Notes: generated from the letters alone by a model not told the origin. A stretch of DNA of 64,000 nt from Roseitranquillus sp963709765 (GCA_963709765.1 CAVPXL010000003.1:310001-374000); one strand, 5' to 3'; shown: positions 8,411 through 28,549, counted from the stretch's first letter. Made by a program: numbers and translations.

Positions 8411-8660
8411 TCTTGTCGCAGGGCGACAGGCCCTGCCGGCGAAAAGACTTGGCTGGTTCCGGACATTTCCGGGGCCAGCTTTCCGCTTCCTGGAGACGGC
8501 CCGCGGGTCGGACGGTCTTCAGGGCGCGGTTTGGTGGATCGGGCGGTCACGGGTGGGACAGTGACCAGGTATTGATCTGCAGAACCTCCGCATCTCAGTC
8601 GGACCAGGCGCCGCTGCCCCACGGCGCCTTGGCCGCGAGACACGAAAGGTGACGTTGCAC
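8411..8660 (+). promoter_or_regulatory. rplL-rpoB intergenic region with three hairpins
   Basis: A 250-base gap that can fold into several stems. One is GCTGGTTCCGG (8452-8462) with CCGGGGCCAGC (8469-8479), using two G-U pairs. Others are a GGTCAC/GTGACC pair near 8545-8570 and AGGCGCCG/CGGCGCCT flanking an 8-base loop near 8608-8632. No long U-tract follows any of them. In E. coli the same gap holds an attenuator and an RNase III site; a similar role is inferred here. Confidence 0.45.
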
Positions 8661-12795
<4,135 letters not shown>

Positions 12796-12840
12796 GGCGC
12801 TCCGGCGCCTCCTCCCATTCCCTGATTTGAAGGACGCAAG

Positions 12841-17085
<4,245 letters not shown>

Positions 17086-17122
17086 AGTCGCGTCAAAAGA
17101 CCTACTGACACCACTCGACAGG

Positions 17123-17151
17123 AGCCCGCCACGAATGCGGCGGGCTTTTTT
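17123..17151 (+). terminator. Intrinsic terminator of the rpoBC operon
   Basis: AGCCCGCC (17123-17130) pairs with GGCGGGCT (17139-17146) around an 8-base loop, followed directly by a run of T to 17151. This is a classic Rho-independent terminator 38 bases after the rpoC stop. Confidence 0.92.
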
Positions 17152-17244
17152 CATGTCCGCCTGCCTGCGCTGGCTCCCGCTTCGGGTCGCTTCCGCCGGA
17201 CGAGTGTGCGATCCTCGCGGCGAACGCGATCCGGGGGGGCGGCG

Positions 17245-18650
<1,406 letters not shown>

Positions 18651-18787
18651 ACGGATTGCAGCCGATGCTGCGATCGGACATTCGCTGCCCTCGGCACCGG
18701 CGGGTCCGCGCCTCGGGCGCGAGGCTTGCGCGTCCTCGCCGCTGACAGCAGTGTCGGGCGAAAGGTCGCAGGAGGAGGTCTTAGGCA

Positions 18788-18844
18788 ATGATCCAATCCG
18801 AGAGAAGCGGCGACGTCGCTCCGAAGGTGGTCCTGCATGACTGA
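18788..18844 (+). other. Short 18-codon ORF overlapping the AMP-ligase start
   Basis: ATG at 18788 follows a strong AGGAGGAGG-type ribosome binding site, better placed than that of the downstream ligase. It encodes MIQSERSGDVAPKVVLHD and stops at 18842-18844, overlapping the ligase ATG at 18837. It may be a leader peptide that couples translation. It may also be the true ligase N-terminus thrown out of frame by another base error. Evidence is only the binding site and the overlap. Confidence 0.25.
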
Positions 18845-20317
18845 CACGATCAGAGAATTGATCAACGGAAATGAGGGTCCGGCGCTGGGTCAGCCCGGAA
18901 AACCCGACCTGACCTATCCGGCTCTTGCGGAGGCCGTGGACAGGGTGGGGCGACAGCTTTCGCATCTTGGCATCGGCCCGGGTTGCGACGTGGCGATCGT
19001 GCTGCCGAACGGTCCGGAGATGGCCGCCGCGTTTCTAGCCGTAGGCAGCTACGCCGTCGCGGCACCCCTCAACCCCTCCTATACCGAGGACGAATTCGCT
19101 TTCTACATGGAGGATCTCGGCGCCAGACTGCTGATCACAACGGGGGACGGCGCGGCGCGGCGTGCGGCCGGGAAGCTGGGTGTGGCTGTTGCCGAGTTGG
19201 AGGTCGGTGACCTTCCGGGAGATATCCGCCTCCTCGACGTCCAGGAGGCGCCCGCCACCTGAACGGACCCGACGACGTCGCGCTCGTCCTGCACACGTCA
19301 GGCACGACCTCGCGGCCAAAGATCGTTCCTCTGACGTCGGCGAACGTCGTGGCGTCTGCGCGCAACGTGGCCCGGTCGCTTCGCCTGACATCGGCGGACA
19401 GATGCCTGAACATCATGCCGCTGTTTCACATCCATGGATTGATCGCGGCGGTGATGTCGTCGATTTCCGCAGGCGCGTCGATCACTTGCACGCCGGGGTT
19501 CGACGCGCTCAGGATGTTCGGCTGGATCGAGGAGGTACGGCCAAGCTGGTACACCGCGGTGCCGACGATGCACCAGGCGATCCTGAGCCGGGCTGCACGC
19601 AATGTCGAGATCGTGGAGCGCGCGCGGCTGCGGTTCGTCCGATCGTCTTCGGCGTCCCTGCCGGTTCCGGTCTTCCGGGAGCTGGAAAAGGTGTTCCACT
19701 GCCCGGTGATCGAGGCCTATGGGATGACCGAGGCCGCGCATCAGATGTCGTCGAACACCCTGCAAAAGCAGAAGCCGGGGACCGTCGGGCCGCCCGCGGG
19801 CCCGGAGGTTGCGGTCATGGCGCAGGACGGGCGACTGCTCGGATCGGGTGAGATCGGCGAGATCGTCATACGCGGTCCCAACGTCACGTCAGGCTACCGC
19901 AGCAATGACAAGGCCAACGCCGAGGCCTTCCGGAACGGCTGGTTCTGCACGGGAGACCAGGGTGAGATGGACGCCGAGGGATTTCTGACGATACGGGGCC
20001 GATTGAAGGAAATCATCAACCGGGGCGGCGAAAAGATCAGCCCACGCGAAGTCGACGACGTGCTCATGGAGCATCCGGCCGTCGCGCAGGTGGTGACCTT
20101 CGCCGTTCCGCACGACAAGCTGGGCGAGGACGTGGCGGCCGCGATCGTTCCCGCGGACGGGCAATCGGTCGACCCGGCCGAGCTGAGGGCCTTTGCGGCG
20201 CAGTCGCTGGCACCCTTCAAGGTGCCTCGCATCATCAAGGTCCTCGACGAGATTCCAAAGGGCGCGACCGGCAAGCTCCAGCGTATCGGCCTGGCGCAGA
20301 AGCTGGGACTCGCATGA
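18837..20317 (+). CDS. AMP-dependent acyl-CoA synthetase, oxalate-CoA ligase-like (one sequencing-type frameshift)
   Basis: ANL-superfamily enzyme of about 493 residues after correction, which activates a carboxylate with ATP and transfers it to CoA. The P-loop is VLHTSGTTSRPKIVP; further motifs are EAYGMTEAAHQMSSN, the GWFCTGDQGEMDAEGF core with the adenylate-binding Asp, GRLKEIINRGGEKISP, and PKGATGKLQR with the catalytic Lys. The N-terminus (TIRELINGNEGPALG) and overall pattern resemble oxalate-CoA ligases (AAE3/PCS60 type); substrate is not proven. The frame breaks near 19258: one C is missing from an expected ACC-CTG-AAC, giving a premature TGA. The stop overlaps the reductase start (ATGA), so the two genes are coupled. 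Confidence 0.82.
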
Positions 20318-21290
20318 AGATCTGCATCTTCGGGGCCGGGGCGATCGGCGGCTATCTGGCGGTTCGGCTCGCAAACAGCGGCCAGGCGGTGTCGGTCGTG
20401 GCGCGGGGTCAGCATCTGGACGCGATCAGGAAGAACGGTTTGCGGCTCTTCATCGCCGGCAAGGAAGAGATCGCCCAAGTCGATGCCACGGACGACGCGT
20501 CGGACCTCGGGCCGCAGGACTATCTCTTCATCACGCTGAAGGCACATTCGGTGCCGCCGATCGCCGAGGGGATGCGGCCGCTGATCGGTCCCGAAACCTG
20601 CATCGTAACGGGCATGAATGGAGTTCCTTACTGGTACTTCCACGGCTTGGACGAGTGGGGCGGGCAACGGATCGTGGCTGTGGATCCGGGCGGCGCGGTG
20701 AGCGCGGCCTTGCCGCCCGAGAAGGTTTGGGCTGTGTCGTCTATCCCGCCTGTGAAGTAACTGAGCCCGGCGTTATCCGTCACGTGGACGGCGACCGGTT
20801 CAGTCTGGGCGAGCCGGATGGGTCGAAGTCGGAGCGAGCACTGATGCTGGCCGAGGTCTTGCGCGCGGCTGGATTCCGGGCCCCCGTGCGGCCGCGGATC
20901 AGGGACGAGATCTGGATCAAGCTCTGGGGCAATCTGGCGTTCAATCCGCTGTCTGCGCTGACCGGCGAGACGCTGGACGTATTGGCGACGCGCCCCGACC
21001 TGCGCACCATCGCGCGGCAGATGATGGTCGAGGGGCGAATGGTGGCCGAGAAGCTCGGCACCCGGTTTGCCATCGATGTCGACAAGAGGATAGATGGCGC
21101 AGCGGCCGTGGGCGCGCACAAGACCTCGATGCTGCAGGATCTGGAGCGCGGCCGGCCGATGGAGATCGATGCCCTTGTGACGGCGGTGTCCGAACTCGGC
21201 CGCCTCACCGAAGTTCCGACGCCGGGCATCGACACGATCCTGGCCCTCGTGCGGGCGCGGGGACGGACGGCCGGCTGTTATTCGGGCTGA
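20314..21290 (+). CDS. Ketopantoate reductase (PanE/ApbA)-family 2-hydroxyacid dehydrogenase (one sequencing-type frameshift)
   Basis: NADPH-dependent reductase of 2-keto acids, about 325 residues after correction. The Rossmann motif is GAGAIGGYLAVRLA at the start. The hallmark central segment LKAHSVPP follows, then catalytic-domain features WIKLWGNLAFNPLSALTG and the C-terminal KTSMLQDLERGRPMEIDAL. The frame breaks near 20729-20731, where GGG should read GGGG (KVWGCVVYPACEV expected). PanE proper serves pantothenate synthesis. The overlap with a CoA ligase and the larger size suggest a paralogue acting on another 2-keto acid, so no symbol is given. Confidence 0.82.
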
Positions 21291-21920
21291 GGTTCTGGCT
21301 CGAAAGGCTCGAATGGCGGTGCCGCTGCTTGTTCTGAGGCTGGCCCATCCTGTTGCCTGGCAAGCTTGAAGCGAGGGAGGGACGAGGAGCCGATCGCTGC
21401 GATCTGACCGAACTTGGGGTGCGCTCCATCCGTGGGCCCAAAACTCCAAGGGCGTCTTGCCGGAACCTGGGCGGAGGACGGCGCTTTCGGTGATGTAGGG
21501 CGGCCGCTGCCGTGGTGTCCCAGATGCCGGTCGCGCCTGTGATGGCGGTGAAGGGGGCAAACCGGGCGGGGTTGAACACGAAAAGACGCGCGCCGTTGTT
21601 CTCGACAAAGTAGCCTATGTGGCTGGGGTTTCGCCGGTGTGCAGCGGCCGGAACAGGATTCCGGCCTGAACTCACTCCGCATGGTGCCTGAGCACGTCCG
21701 TCGGTTGACGGTTCCACCGTTGGGCATGCGGGGCGCCGTCCTTGTCCTGTCATCGTGACGCCGAACAGCCATTCAGAAAGCGAGTTCATCCCGTTCGCCG
21801 CCATTCCAGATTACCTTTCGGCAACGTCGCGGGGCCCGACAACCAGATGCACCAGACCGGAATGGTGGCCGGCTCCACGCGATGCTAGTGAGCGCGCAAT
21901 CAACCTGCAGGTCCATCGGA
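21291..21920. other. 630 bp without a recognisable intact gene
   Basis: No convincing CDS, RNA gene or terminator was found here. On the minus strand there are coding-like scraps in different frames, for example GYFVENNGARLFVFNPARF around 21540-21620 and a Pro/Glu-rich tail ending PFEPFEPEPQPE at 21278. Together they could be remnants of one frameshifted or decayed gene. No family was recognised. Confidence 0.3.
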
Positions 21921-22814
21921 ATGCTTTCAGAAAACGCGCGCGGCTCGCTTATGATGACAGTGGGCATGGCGTTTTTCACCTTCAACGACGCGTGCATGAA
22001 GGCCCTCGCCGACGCGTTGCCACTTTTTGAGGCAGTTTTCCTGAGGGGTGCGGCCACCTGTGGCATCCTGGTGGCGATCTGCTGGATACGGGGCGCGCTC
22101 CATCTCCGGTTTGGCAGGAGGGATCTGCGGCTTCTGGCGGTCCGGACACTTGCGGAAACGGGCGCGGCCTATTTCTTCATCTCCGCGCTCTTTGCAGCGC
22201 CGCTGGCCAATGTGACGGCAATTCTCCAGGCGCTGCCCCTGACGGTCACGCTGGCCGCGGCCTTCGTGCTCGGCGAGCCGGTGGGCTGGCGCCGCTGGAT
22301 CGCGATCGGCATCGGGTTCGTCGGGGTCCTGCTGATCGTCCGACCGGGCACCGACGGGTTCAACGTGGCGTCACTTTTCGCGCTCGTCGCAGTGGGGTGC
22401 GTTACGGTCCGCGACCTGGCCACGCGGCAGATGACGCGATCCATCCCGTCGATCATGGTGGCCCTGTCGGCGGCAATCGGCGTGACCCTGTTCGGCGCGG
22501 CGGGGTCGCTCGGAGTGGAATGGCAGCCGGTCCATGCGAAGGAGCTGCTGCAACTCGGTGGGGCGACGGTCTTCGTCATTGGCGGCTATCTTAGCCTCGT
22601 GCTCTCGGTGCGTACCGGCGAGACCGCCGCCGTCGCGCCATTTCGCTATACCAGCCTGGTCTGGGCCCTGGTTCTGGGGTTTCTGATCTTCGGGGAGTGG
22701 CCGGCCGTGCCGACACTGGTCGGTGGCGCAATCGTGGTGGCGACCGGCGTCTTCACGATCTACCGAGAACAGCGGGTGAGACGTCACGGTCCGACGCCCC
22801 TGCGGCTGCGCTGA
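21921..22814 (+). CDS. DMT/EamA-family transporter
   Basis: Inner-membrane drug/metabolite transporter of about 297 residues, with ten predicted hydrophobic helices arranged as two EamA repeats. It opens MLSENARGSLMMTVGMAFFTFNDACMKAL, and the first repeat ends near GFVGVLLIVRPG, a typical EamA feature. The second repeat carries ETAAVAPFRYTSLVWAL and FGEWPAVPTLVGGAIV, matching the GEWP box common in this family. A start 13 codons upstream is possible, but the chosen ATG gives the usual length. Substrate unknown. It ends just before the str promoter and has no obvious terminator of its own. Confidence 0.85.
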   Translation: MLSENARGSLMMTVGMAFFTFNDACMKALADALPLFEAVFLRGAATCGILVAICWIRGALHLRFGRRDLRLLAVRTLAETGAAYFFISALFAAPLANVTAILQALPLTVTLAAAFVLGEPVGWRRWIAIGIGFVGVLLIVRPGTDGFNVASLFALVAVGCVTVRDLATRQMTRSIPSIMVALSAAIGVTLFGAAGSLGVEWQPVHAKELLQLGGATVFVIGGYLSLVLSVRTGETAAVAPFRYTSLVWALVLGFLIFGEWPAVPTLVGGAIVVATGVFTIYREQRVRRHGPTPLRLR

Positions 22815-22831
22815 CGAGTTGTTTGCTCGTG

Positions 22832-22860
22832 TTGACAACCCCTGCGACTCCCCCTATACG
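22832..22860 (+). promoter_or_regulatory. Near-consensus sigma70 promoter of the str operon
   Basis: TTGACA at 22832-22837, a 17-base spacer, and TATACG at 22855-22860. Transcription would start near 22867, leaving a leader of about 195 bases before rpsL. This is the best promoter match noticed in the window. Confidence 0.8.
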
Positions 22861-22958
22861 GCGCCCACTCAGACGGTCGGACACCAGTTGCGGCCGCTAT
22901 AATCAGAACGGAAATGGTCAAGATCCGGACGATGACGTCCCGATCCTCTGAACGCCAG

Positions 22959-23003
22959 CCGCGTTGCCCCTGCGCCAATGGGGCCATGCGGTTTTTGTGT
23001 TTT
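22959..23003 (+). terminator. Attenuator-like hairpin in the str operon leader
   Basis: CCGCGT plus GCCCC (22959-22970) pairs with GGGGC plus ATGCGG (22980-22991), with one mismatch and one G-U pair, around a 9-base loop. TTTTTGTGTTTT follows directly. It lies about 100 bases after the promoter start site and 58 bases before rpsL, so read-through must be partial or regulated. It could alternatively end the upstream transporter transcript. Confidence 0.6.
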
Positions 23004-23017
23004 GCAAGTTTTGCAAG
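23000..23017 (+). repeat. Tandem TTTTGCAAG repeat in the str leader
   Basis: Two adjacent exact copies of TTTTGCAAG directly after the leader hairpin. Function unknown; the first copy overlaps the U-tract. Confidence 0.5.
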
Positions 23018-23060
23018 ACGCTGATCCAGGACAAGAGTTGAAGCGGGGAACTGAACCCAA

Positions 23061-23432
23061 ATGCCCACGATCCAGCAGCTGATCCGCAAGCCGCGGCAGC
23101 CCAAAGTGAAACGCTCCAAGTCGCTGCACCTTGAAGGCTGCCCTCAGAAGCGCGGCGTTTGTACGCGCGTCTATACCACGACGCCGAAGAAGCCGAACTC
23201 GGCCATGCGGAAGGTTGCCAAGGTCCGTTTGACCAACGGCTACGAGGTCATCAGCTACATTCCAGGTGAAAGCCACAATCTGCAGGAGCACAGCGTGGTG
23301 TTGATCCGCGGCGGCCGGGTCAAGGACCTGCCGGGCGTGCGCTACCACATTCTGCGCGGCGTGCTTGATACCCAAGGGGTCAAGGACCGCAAGCAGCGTC
23401 GTTCGAAATACGGCGCCAAGCGTCCGAAGTAA
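23061..23432 (+). CDS. rpsL: 30S ribosomal protein S12
   Basis: Decoding-centre protein of 123 residues. It starts MPTIQQLIRKPRQPK. The streptomycin-determining loops are wild-type: TPKKPNSAMRK, with the Lys pair corresponding to E. coli 42/43, and VKDLPGVRYH with the Lys corresponding to 87. It is the first gene of the str operon (rpsL-rpsG-fusA-tuf) and sits behind the promoter and attenuator-like leader. Confidence 0.98.
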   Translation: MPTIQQLIRKPRQPKVKRSKSLHLEGCPQKRGVCTRVYTTTPKKPNSAMRKVAKVRLTNGYEVISYIPGESHNLQEHSVVLIRGGRVKDLPGVRYHILRGVLDTQGVKDRKQRRSKYGAKRPK

Positions 23433-23444
23433 GAGGATACTGAC

Positions 23445-23915
23445 ATGTCCCGTCGCCACGCCGCCGAAAAGCGCGAAATCCTGCCCGATGCCAAGTTCGG
23501 CGATCGGGTTCTCACGAAGTTCATGAACAACCTCATGTACGACGGCAAGAAGTCCGTCGCCGAGGGCATCGTCTACGGTGCCATGGACCGTGTCGAAGGC
23601 CGTCTGAAGCGCGCTCCGATCGAAGCGTTTCACGAGGCGCTCGACAACATCAAGCCGTCGGTCGAGGTTCGCTCGCGGCGGGTCGGTGGTGCCACCTACC
23701 AGGTGCCGGTCGAGGTGCGTCCCGAGCGTCGGGAGGCTTTGGCCATCCGCTGGCTCATCGACGCCAGCCGCAAGCGCAACGAGCACACGATGGAAGAGCG
23801 TCTGGCTGCAGAGCTGGTCGACGCCGTCAACGGCCGCGGCACCGCCGTGAAGAAGCGCGAAGACACGCACAAGATGGCCGACGCCAACAAGGCGTTCAGC
23901 CACTACCGCTGGTAA
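23445..23915 (+). CDS. rpsG: 30S ribosomal protein S7
   Basis: Assembly-initiating protein of the 30S head that contacts the E-site tRNA and mRNA exit. It has 156 residues beginning MSRRHAAEKREILPD, with the signature KFMNNLMYDGKKSVAE, and PVEVRPERREALAIRWL near the middle. Length and end (AFSHYRW) are standard. It is 12 bases after rpsL and precedes fusA. Confidence 0.98.
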   Translation: MSRRHAAEKREILPDAKFGDRVLTKFMNNLMYDGKKSVAEGIVYGAMDRVEGRLKRAPIEAFHEALDNIKPSVEVRSRRVGGATYQVPVEVRPERREALAIRWLIDASRKRNEHTMEERLAAELVDAVNGRGTAVKKREDTHKMADANKAFSHYRW

Positions 23916-23939
23916 ACCTTTCAGCCTGAGGACACTCTC

Positions 23940-26081
23940 ATGCCCCGCGATTATACCCTCAGCCGCTACCGCAATTTCGGCATCATGGCGCACATCGATG
24001 CCGGCAAGACCACCTGCACGGAGCGGATCCTGTTCTATACCGGCAAGTCCCACAAGATCGGGGAAGTGCATGACGGTGCTGCGACCATGGACTGGATGGA
24101 GCAGGAGCAGGAGCGGGGCATCACGATCACGTCCGCGGCGACCACGACCTTCTGGTTCCGCACCGAAGACGGCGAGAATCCAACGGGCATCTACGGCGAC
24201 ACGCCGAAGGAAGCCTCGTTCCGGTTCAACATCATCGATACGCCCGGACACGTCGACTTCACGATTGAAGTCGAGCGTTCGCTGGCCGTTCTTGACGGTG
24301 CGGTTGCAGTGCTCGACGCCAATGCCGGGGTGGAGCCGCAGACCGAGACGGTCTGGCGCCAGGCCGATCGCTACAAGGTTCCGCGCATCGTGTTCGTCAA
24401 CAAGATGGACAAGATCGGTGCCGACTTCTTCAATTGCGTACGTATGATCAAGGATCGCACCGGGGCCATTCCGGCGCCGATCCAGATGCCCATCGGCTCG
24501 GAGGATCAGCTCGAGGGGATCGTCGATCTGATCGCCATGAAGGAGTGGGTCTGGAAGGGGGAAGATCTCGGTGCCAGCTGGGTCATCCAGGATGTCCGCG
24601 ACGAGCTGAAGGACCAGGCCGCCGAGATGCGTGCTGAGCTTGTCGAACTTGCCGTTGAGCAGGACGATACTGCGATGGAGGCTTACCTCGAAGGCGAGGA
24701 GCCCGATAACGCGACCCTTCGCAGCCTGATCCGCAAGGGCACTCTGTCCATGTCCTTCGTCCCGGTTCTCGCGGGCTCGGCCTTCAAGAACAAGGGTGTG
24801 CAGCCACTTCTGAACGCGGTCATCGACTACCTGCCCGGACCCCTCGACGTGCCTCCCTACATGGGCTTTGCACCGGACGACGAAACCGAGACGCGCAATA
24901 TCGCGCGTCGGGCAGATGACGGCGAGCCTTTCGCGGGGCTTGCATTCAAGATCATGAACGACCCCTTCGTCGGAACCCTGACCTTCACCCGGATCTATTC
25001 CGGAGCGATGAAGAAGGGCGACTCGATGATGAACTCAACAAAGGGCAAGCGCGAGCGTGTCGGCCGCATGATGATGATGCACTCGAACAACCGCGAGGAG
25101 ATCGAGGAAGCCTTTGCAGGGGACATCATCGCGTTGGCCGGCCTCAAGGAAACGACCACGGGCGATACGCTCTGCGATCCGCAAAAGCCGGTGGTTCTGG
25201 AGACGATGACGTTCCCCGATCCGGTCATCGAGATTGCGGTCGAGCCCAAGACCAAGGCCGATCAGGAGAAGATGAGCCAGGGTCTTCAGCGGCTTGCCGC
25301 CGAAGACCCGTCCTTCCGCGTCGAGACGGACATCGAGTCCGGTCAGACCATCATGAAGGGAATGGGCGAGCTTCACCTCGACATTCTGGTCGACCGGTTG
25401 AAGCGGGAATTCAAGGTCGAGGCCAACATCGGTGCGCCGCAGGTCGCCTATCGTGAGACGGTCAGCCGTGAAGCTGAGATTGACTACACGCACAAGAAGC
25501 AGTCAGGGGGCTCCGGTCAATTCGCGCGGGTGAAGATGGTGATAACGCCGACCGAGCCGGGCGAAGGCTACAGCTTTGAGAGCCGCATCGTCGGAGGCTC
25601 GGTTCCGAAGGAGTACGTCCCGGGTGTCGAGAAGGGGATCCGGTCGGTGATGGACTCTGGTCCGCTTGCGGGCTTTCCCGTGATCGACTTCAAGGTCGCG
25701 CTGATCGACGGGGCCTATCACGATGTGGATTCGTCGGTGCTCGCTTTCGAGATCGCGGCCCGTGCTGCAATGCGTGAAGGCATGAAGAAGGCCGGTGCGA
25801 AGCTGCTCGAGCCGATCATGAAGGTCGAGGTTGTCACGCCGGACGAATATACCGGCAATATCATCGGGGACCTCACCAGCCGCCGCGGACAGGTTCAGGG
25901 TCAGGATTCGCGCGGCAACGCAGTGGTTATCAATGCGTTCGTGCCGCTGGCCAACATGTTTGGCTATATCAACAACTTGCGTTCCATGTCCTCGGGACGC
26001 GCGCAGTTCACGATGCTGTTCGATCACTACGATCCGGTCCCGCAGAACATCAGTGACGAGATTCAGGCGAAGTACGCGTAA
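23940..26081 (+). CDS. fusA: Elongation factor G
   Basis: Translocation GTPase of 713 residues. G1 is AHIDAGKTT, G3 is DTPGHVDF and G4 is NKMDK. The switch I region is DWMEQEQERGITITSAAT. Domain IV carries AYRETVSREAEIDYTHKKQ and GSGQFARV, and the C-terminal domain has PLANMFGYINNLRSMSSGRA. It is preceded by a GAGGACA binding site and is transcribed with rpsL and rpsG. Confidence 0.98.
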   Translation: MPRDYTLSRYRNFGIMAHIDAGKTTCTERILFYTGKSHKIGEVHDGAATMDWMEQEQERGITITSAATTTFWFRTEDGENPTGIYGDTPKEASFRFNIIDTPGHVDFTIEVERSLAVLDGAVAVLDANAGVEPQTETVWRQADRYKVPRIVFVNKMDKIGADFFNCVRMIKDRTGAIPAPIQMPIGSEDQLEGIVDLIAMKEWVWKGEDLGASWVIQDVRDELKDQAAEMRAELVELAVEQDDTAMEAYLEGEEPDNATLRSLIRKGTLSMSFVPVLAGSAFKNKGVQPLLNAVIDYLPGPLDVPPYMGFAPDDETETRNIARRADDGEPFAGLAFKIMNDPFVGTLTFTRIYSGAMKKGDSMMNSTKGKRERVGRMMMMHSNNREEIEEAFAGDIIALAGLKETTTGDTLCDPQKPVVLETMTFPDPVIEIAVEPKTKADQEKMSQGLQRLAAEDPSFRVETDIESGQTIMKGMGELHLDILVDRLKREFKVEANIGAPQVAYRETVSREAEIDYTHKKQSGGSGQFARVKMVITPTEPGEGYSFESRIVGGSVPKEYVPGVEKGIRSVMDSGPLAGFPVIDFKVALIDGAYHDVDSSVLAFEIAARAAMREGMKKAGAKLLEPIMKVEVVTPDEYTGNIIGDLTSRRGQVQGQDSRGNAVVINAFVPLANMFGYINNLRSMSSGRAQFTMLFDHYDPVPQNISDEIQAKYA

Positions 26082-26111
26082 GGCGCCGCCGAGAAACGAA
26101 GGAGACGGAAG

Positions 26112-27287
<1,176 letters not shown>

Positions 27288-27301
27288 TAAACGCCCGCGA
27301 T

Positions 27302-27326
27302 GTGGGGCGCGAGTTTCGCGCTCCAC
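27302..27326 (+). promoter_or_regulatory. Strong stem-loop between tuf and rpsJ
   Basis: GTGGGGCGCGA (27302-27312) pairs with TCGCGCTCCAC (27316-27326), 11 bp with one G-U pair and a 3-base loop. No U-tract follows. It marks the str/S10 junction and could act in mRNA processing or as part of an S10 leader. Confidence 0.5.
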
Positions 27327-27357
27327 CTCTCGCGAGGTTCTTGAAAGGCAAGAACAC

Positions 27358-27672
27358 ATGGCACTTCAAAGCCAGAATATCCGGATCCGCCTGAAGGCGT
27401 TCGACTACCGTGTCCTGGACGCCAGTACCCAGGAGATCGTGAACACTGCCAAGCGGACAGGCGCGCAGGTTCGCGGCCCGATCCCGCTGCCAAACAAGAT
27501 CGAGAAGTTCACCGTCCTGCGCGGCCCCCACGTTGACAAGAAGTCGCGTGACCAGTGGGAGATCCGTACGCACAAGAGGCTGCTCGATATTGTCGATCCG
27601 ACGCCACAGACCGTGGATGCGCTGATGAAGCTCGACCTCGCCGCAGGCGTGGACGTCGAGATCAAGGTATAG
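27358..27672 (+). CDS. rpsJ: 30S ribosomal protein S10 (NusE)
   Basis: Head protein of the 30S subunit, which also acts as NusE in transcription antitermination with NusG. The 104 residues start MALQSQNIRIRLKAFDYRVL and contain the signature GAQVRGPIPLPNKIEKFTVL and HVDKKSRDQWEIRTHKRL. It opens the S10 operon, 70 bases after tuf. Confidence 0.98.
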   Translation: MALQSQNIRIRLKAFDYRVLDASTQEIVNTAKRTGAQVRGPIPLPNKIEKFTVLRGPHVDKKSRDQWEIRTHKRLLDIVDPTPQTVDALMKLDLAAGVDVEIKV

Positions 27673-27683
27673 GGAGGGCAATC

Positions 27684-28549
27684 ATGTTGCGCTCTGGCGT
27701 AATTGCAAAGAAAGTCGGTATGACCCGGCTGTTCCTCGAGGATGGCCGGCAGGTGCCGGTTACCGTGCTTCAACTCGACAGTCTGCAAGTGGTCGCTCAA
27801 CGAACGACGGACCGCGATGGGTATTCTGCCGTACAGCTCGGTGCTGGCGCGGCGAAGCCCAAACGAGTATCGAAGTCGATGCGTGGGCATTTCTCGGTCG
27901 CGAACGTTGCTCCGAAACGGAAGCTGGCGGAATTCCGGGTGGCCCCGGAGAACCTCATCCAGATGTCGGTGAGGAGATTACTGCGGACCACTACTTCGAA
28001 GGCCAGTTCGTCGATATCAGCGGGACTTCGATCGGCAAGGGCTTCGCCGGAGCAATGAAGCGGCATAACTTCGCCGGACTGCGTGCCAGCCACGGAGTTT
28101 CGATCAGCCACCGCTCCCACGGCTCTACGGGACAGTGTCAGGATCCTGGCAAGGTCTTCAAGGGCAAGAAGATGGCGGGCCACATGGGCGCCGCGCGGGT
28201 GACCACCCAGAACCTGCAAGTCGTTCGGACGGATGCCGAACGCGGTCTGATCATGGTCAAGGGCGCGGTACCCGGCTCGAAGGGCGGATGGGTCACGATC
28301 AAGGATGCGGTGAAAAAGCCGACGCCCGAAAACGTGATTTATCCCGCCGCGCTGAAATCTGCTGGCGAAGAAGCGAAGCGTCTTGCCGAAGAGGCCGCTG
28401 CCCAGGCGGCCGCCGAGGAAGAGGCCGCACGCCAGGCTGCTGTCGAAGCTGAAGCCGCCGAGCAGGCCGCCGCGCTGAAGGCGGCTGAAGCCGAAACGCC
28501 GGAAGGCGAAGGCGACGCCCAGAAGGAGGGTGGTGACGATGAAAGCTGA
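27684..28549 (+). CDS. rplC: 50S ribosomal protein L3 (one sequencing-type frameshift)
   Basis: Early-assembly protein that reaches into the peptidyl-transferase centre. The corrected product is about 288 residues. It starts MLRSGVIAKKVGMTRLF and includes the loop GFAGAMKRHNFAGLRASHG and the signature TGQCQDPGKVFKGKKMAGH. The frame breaks at about 27962: CAGATG should read CAGGATG, restoring DVGEEITADHYFEGQFVDI. The C-terminus carries an Ala/Glu-rich tail of roughly 50 residues beyond the E. coli protein; extended tails occur in Rhodobacteraceae L3. The last 11 bases overlap the rplD start. Confidence 0.93.
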
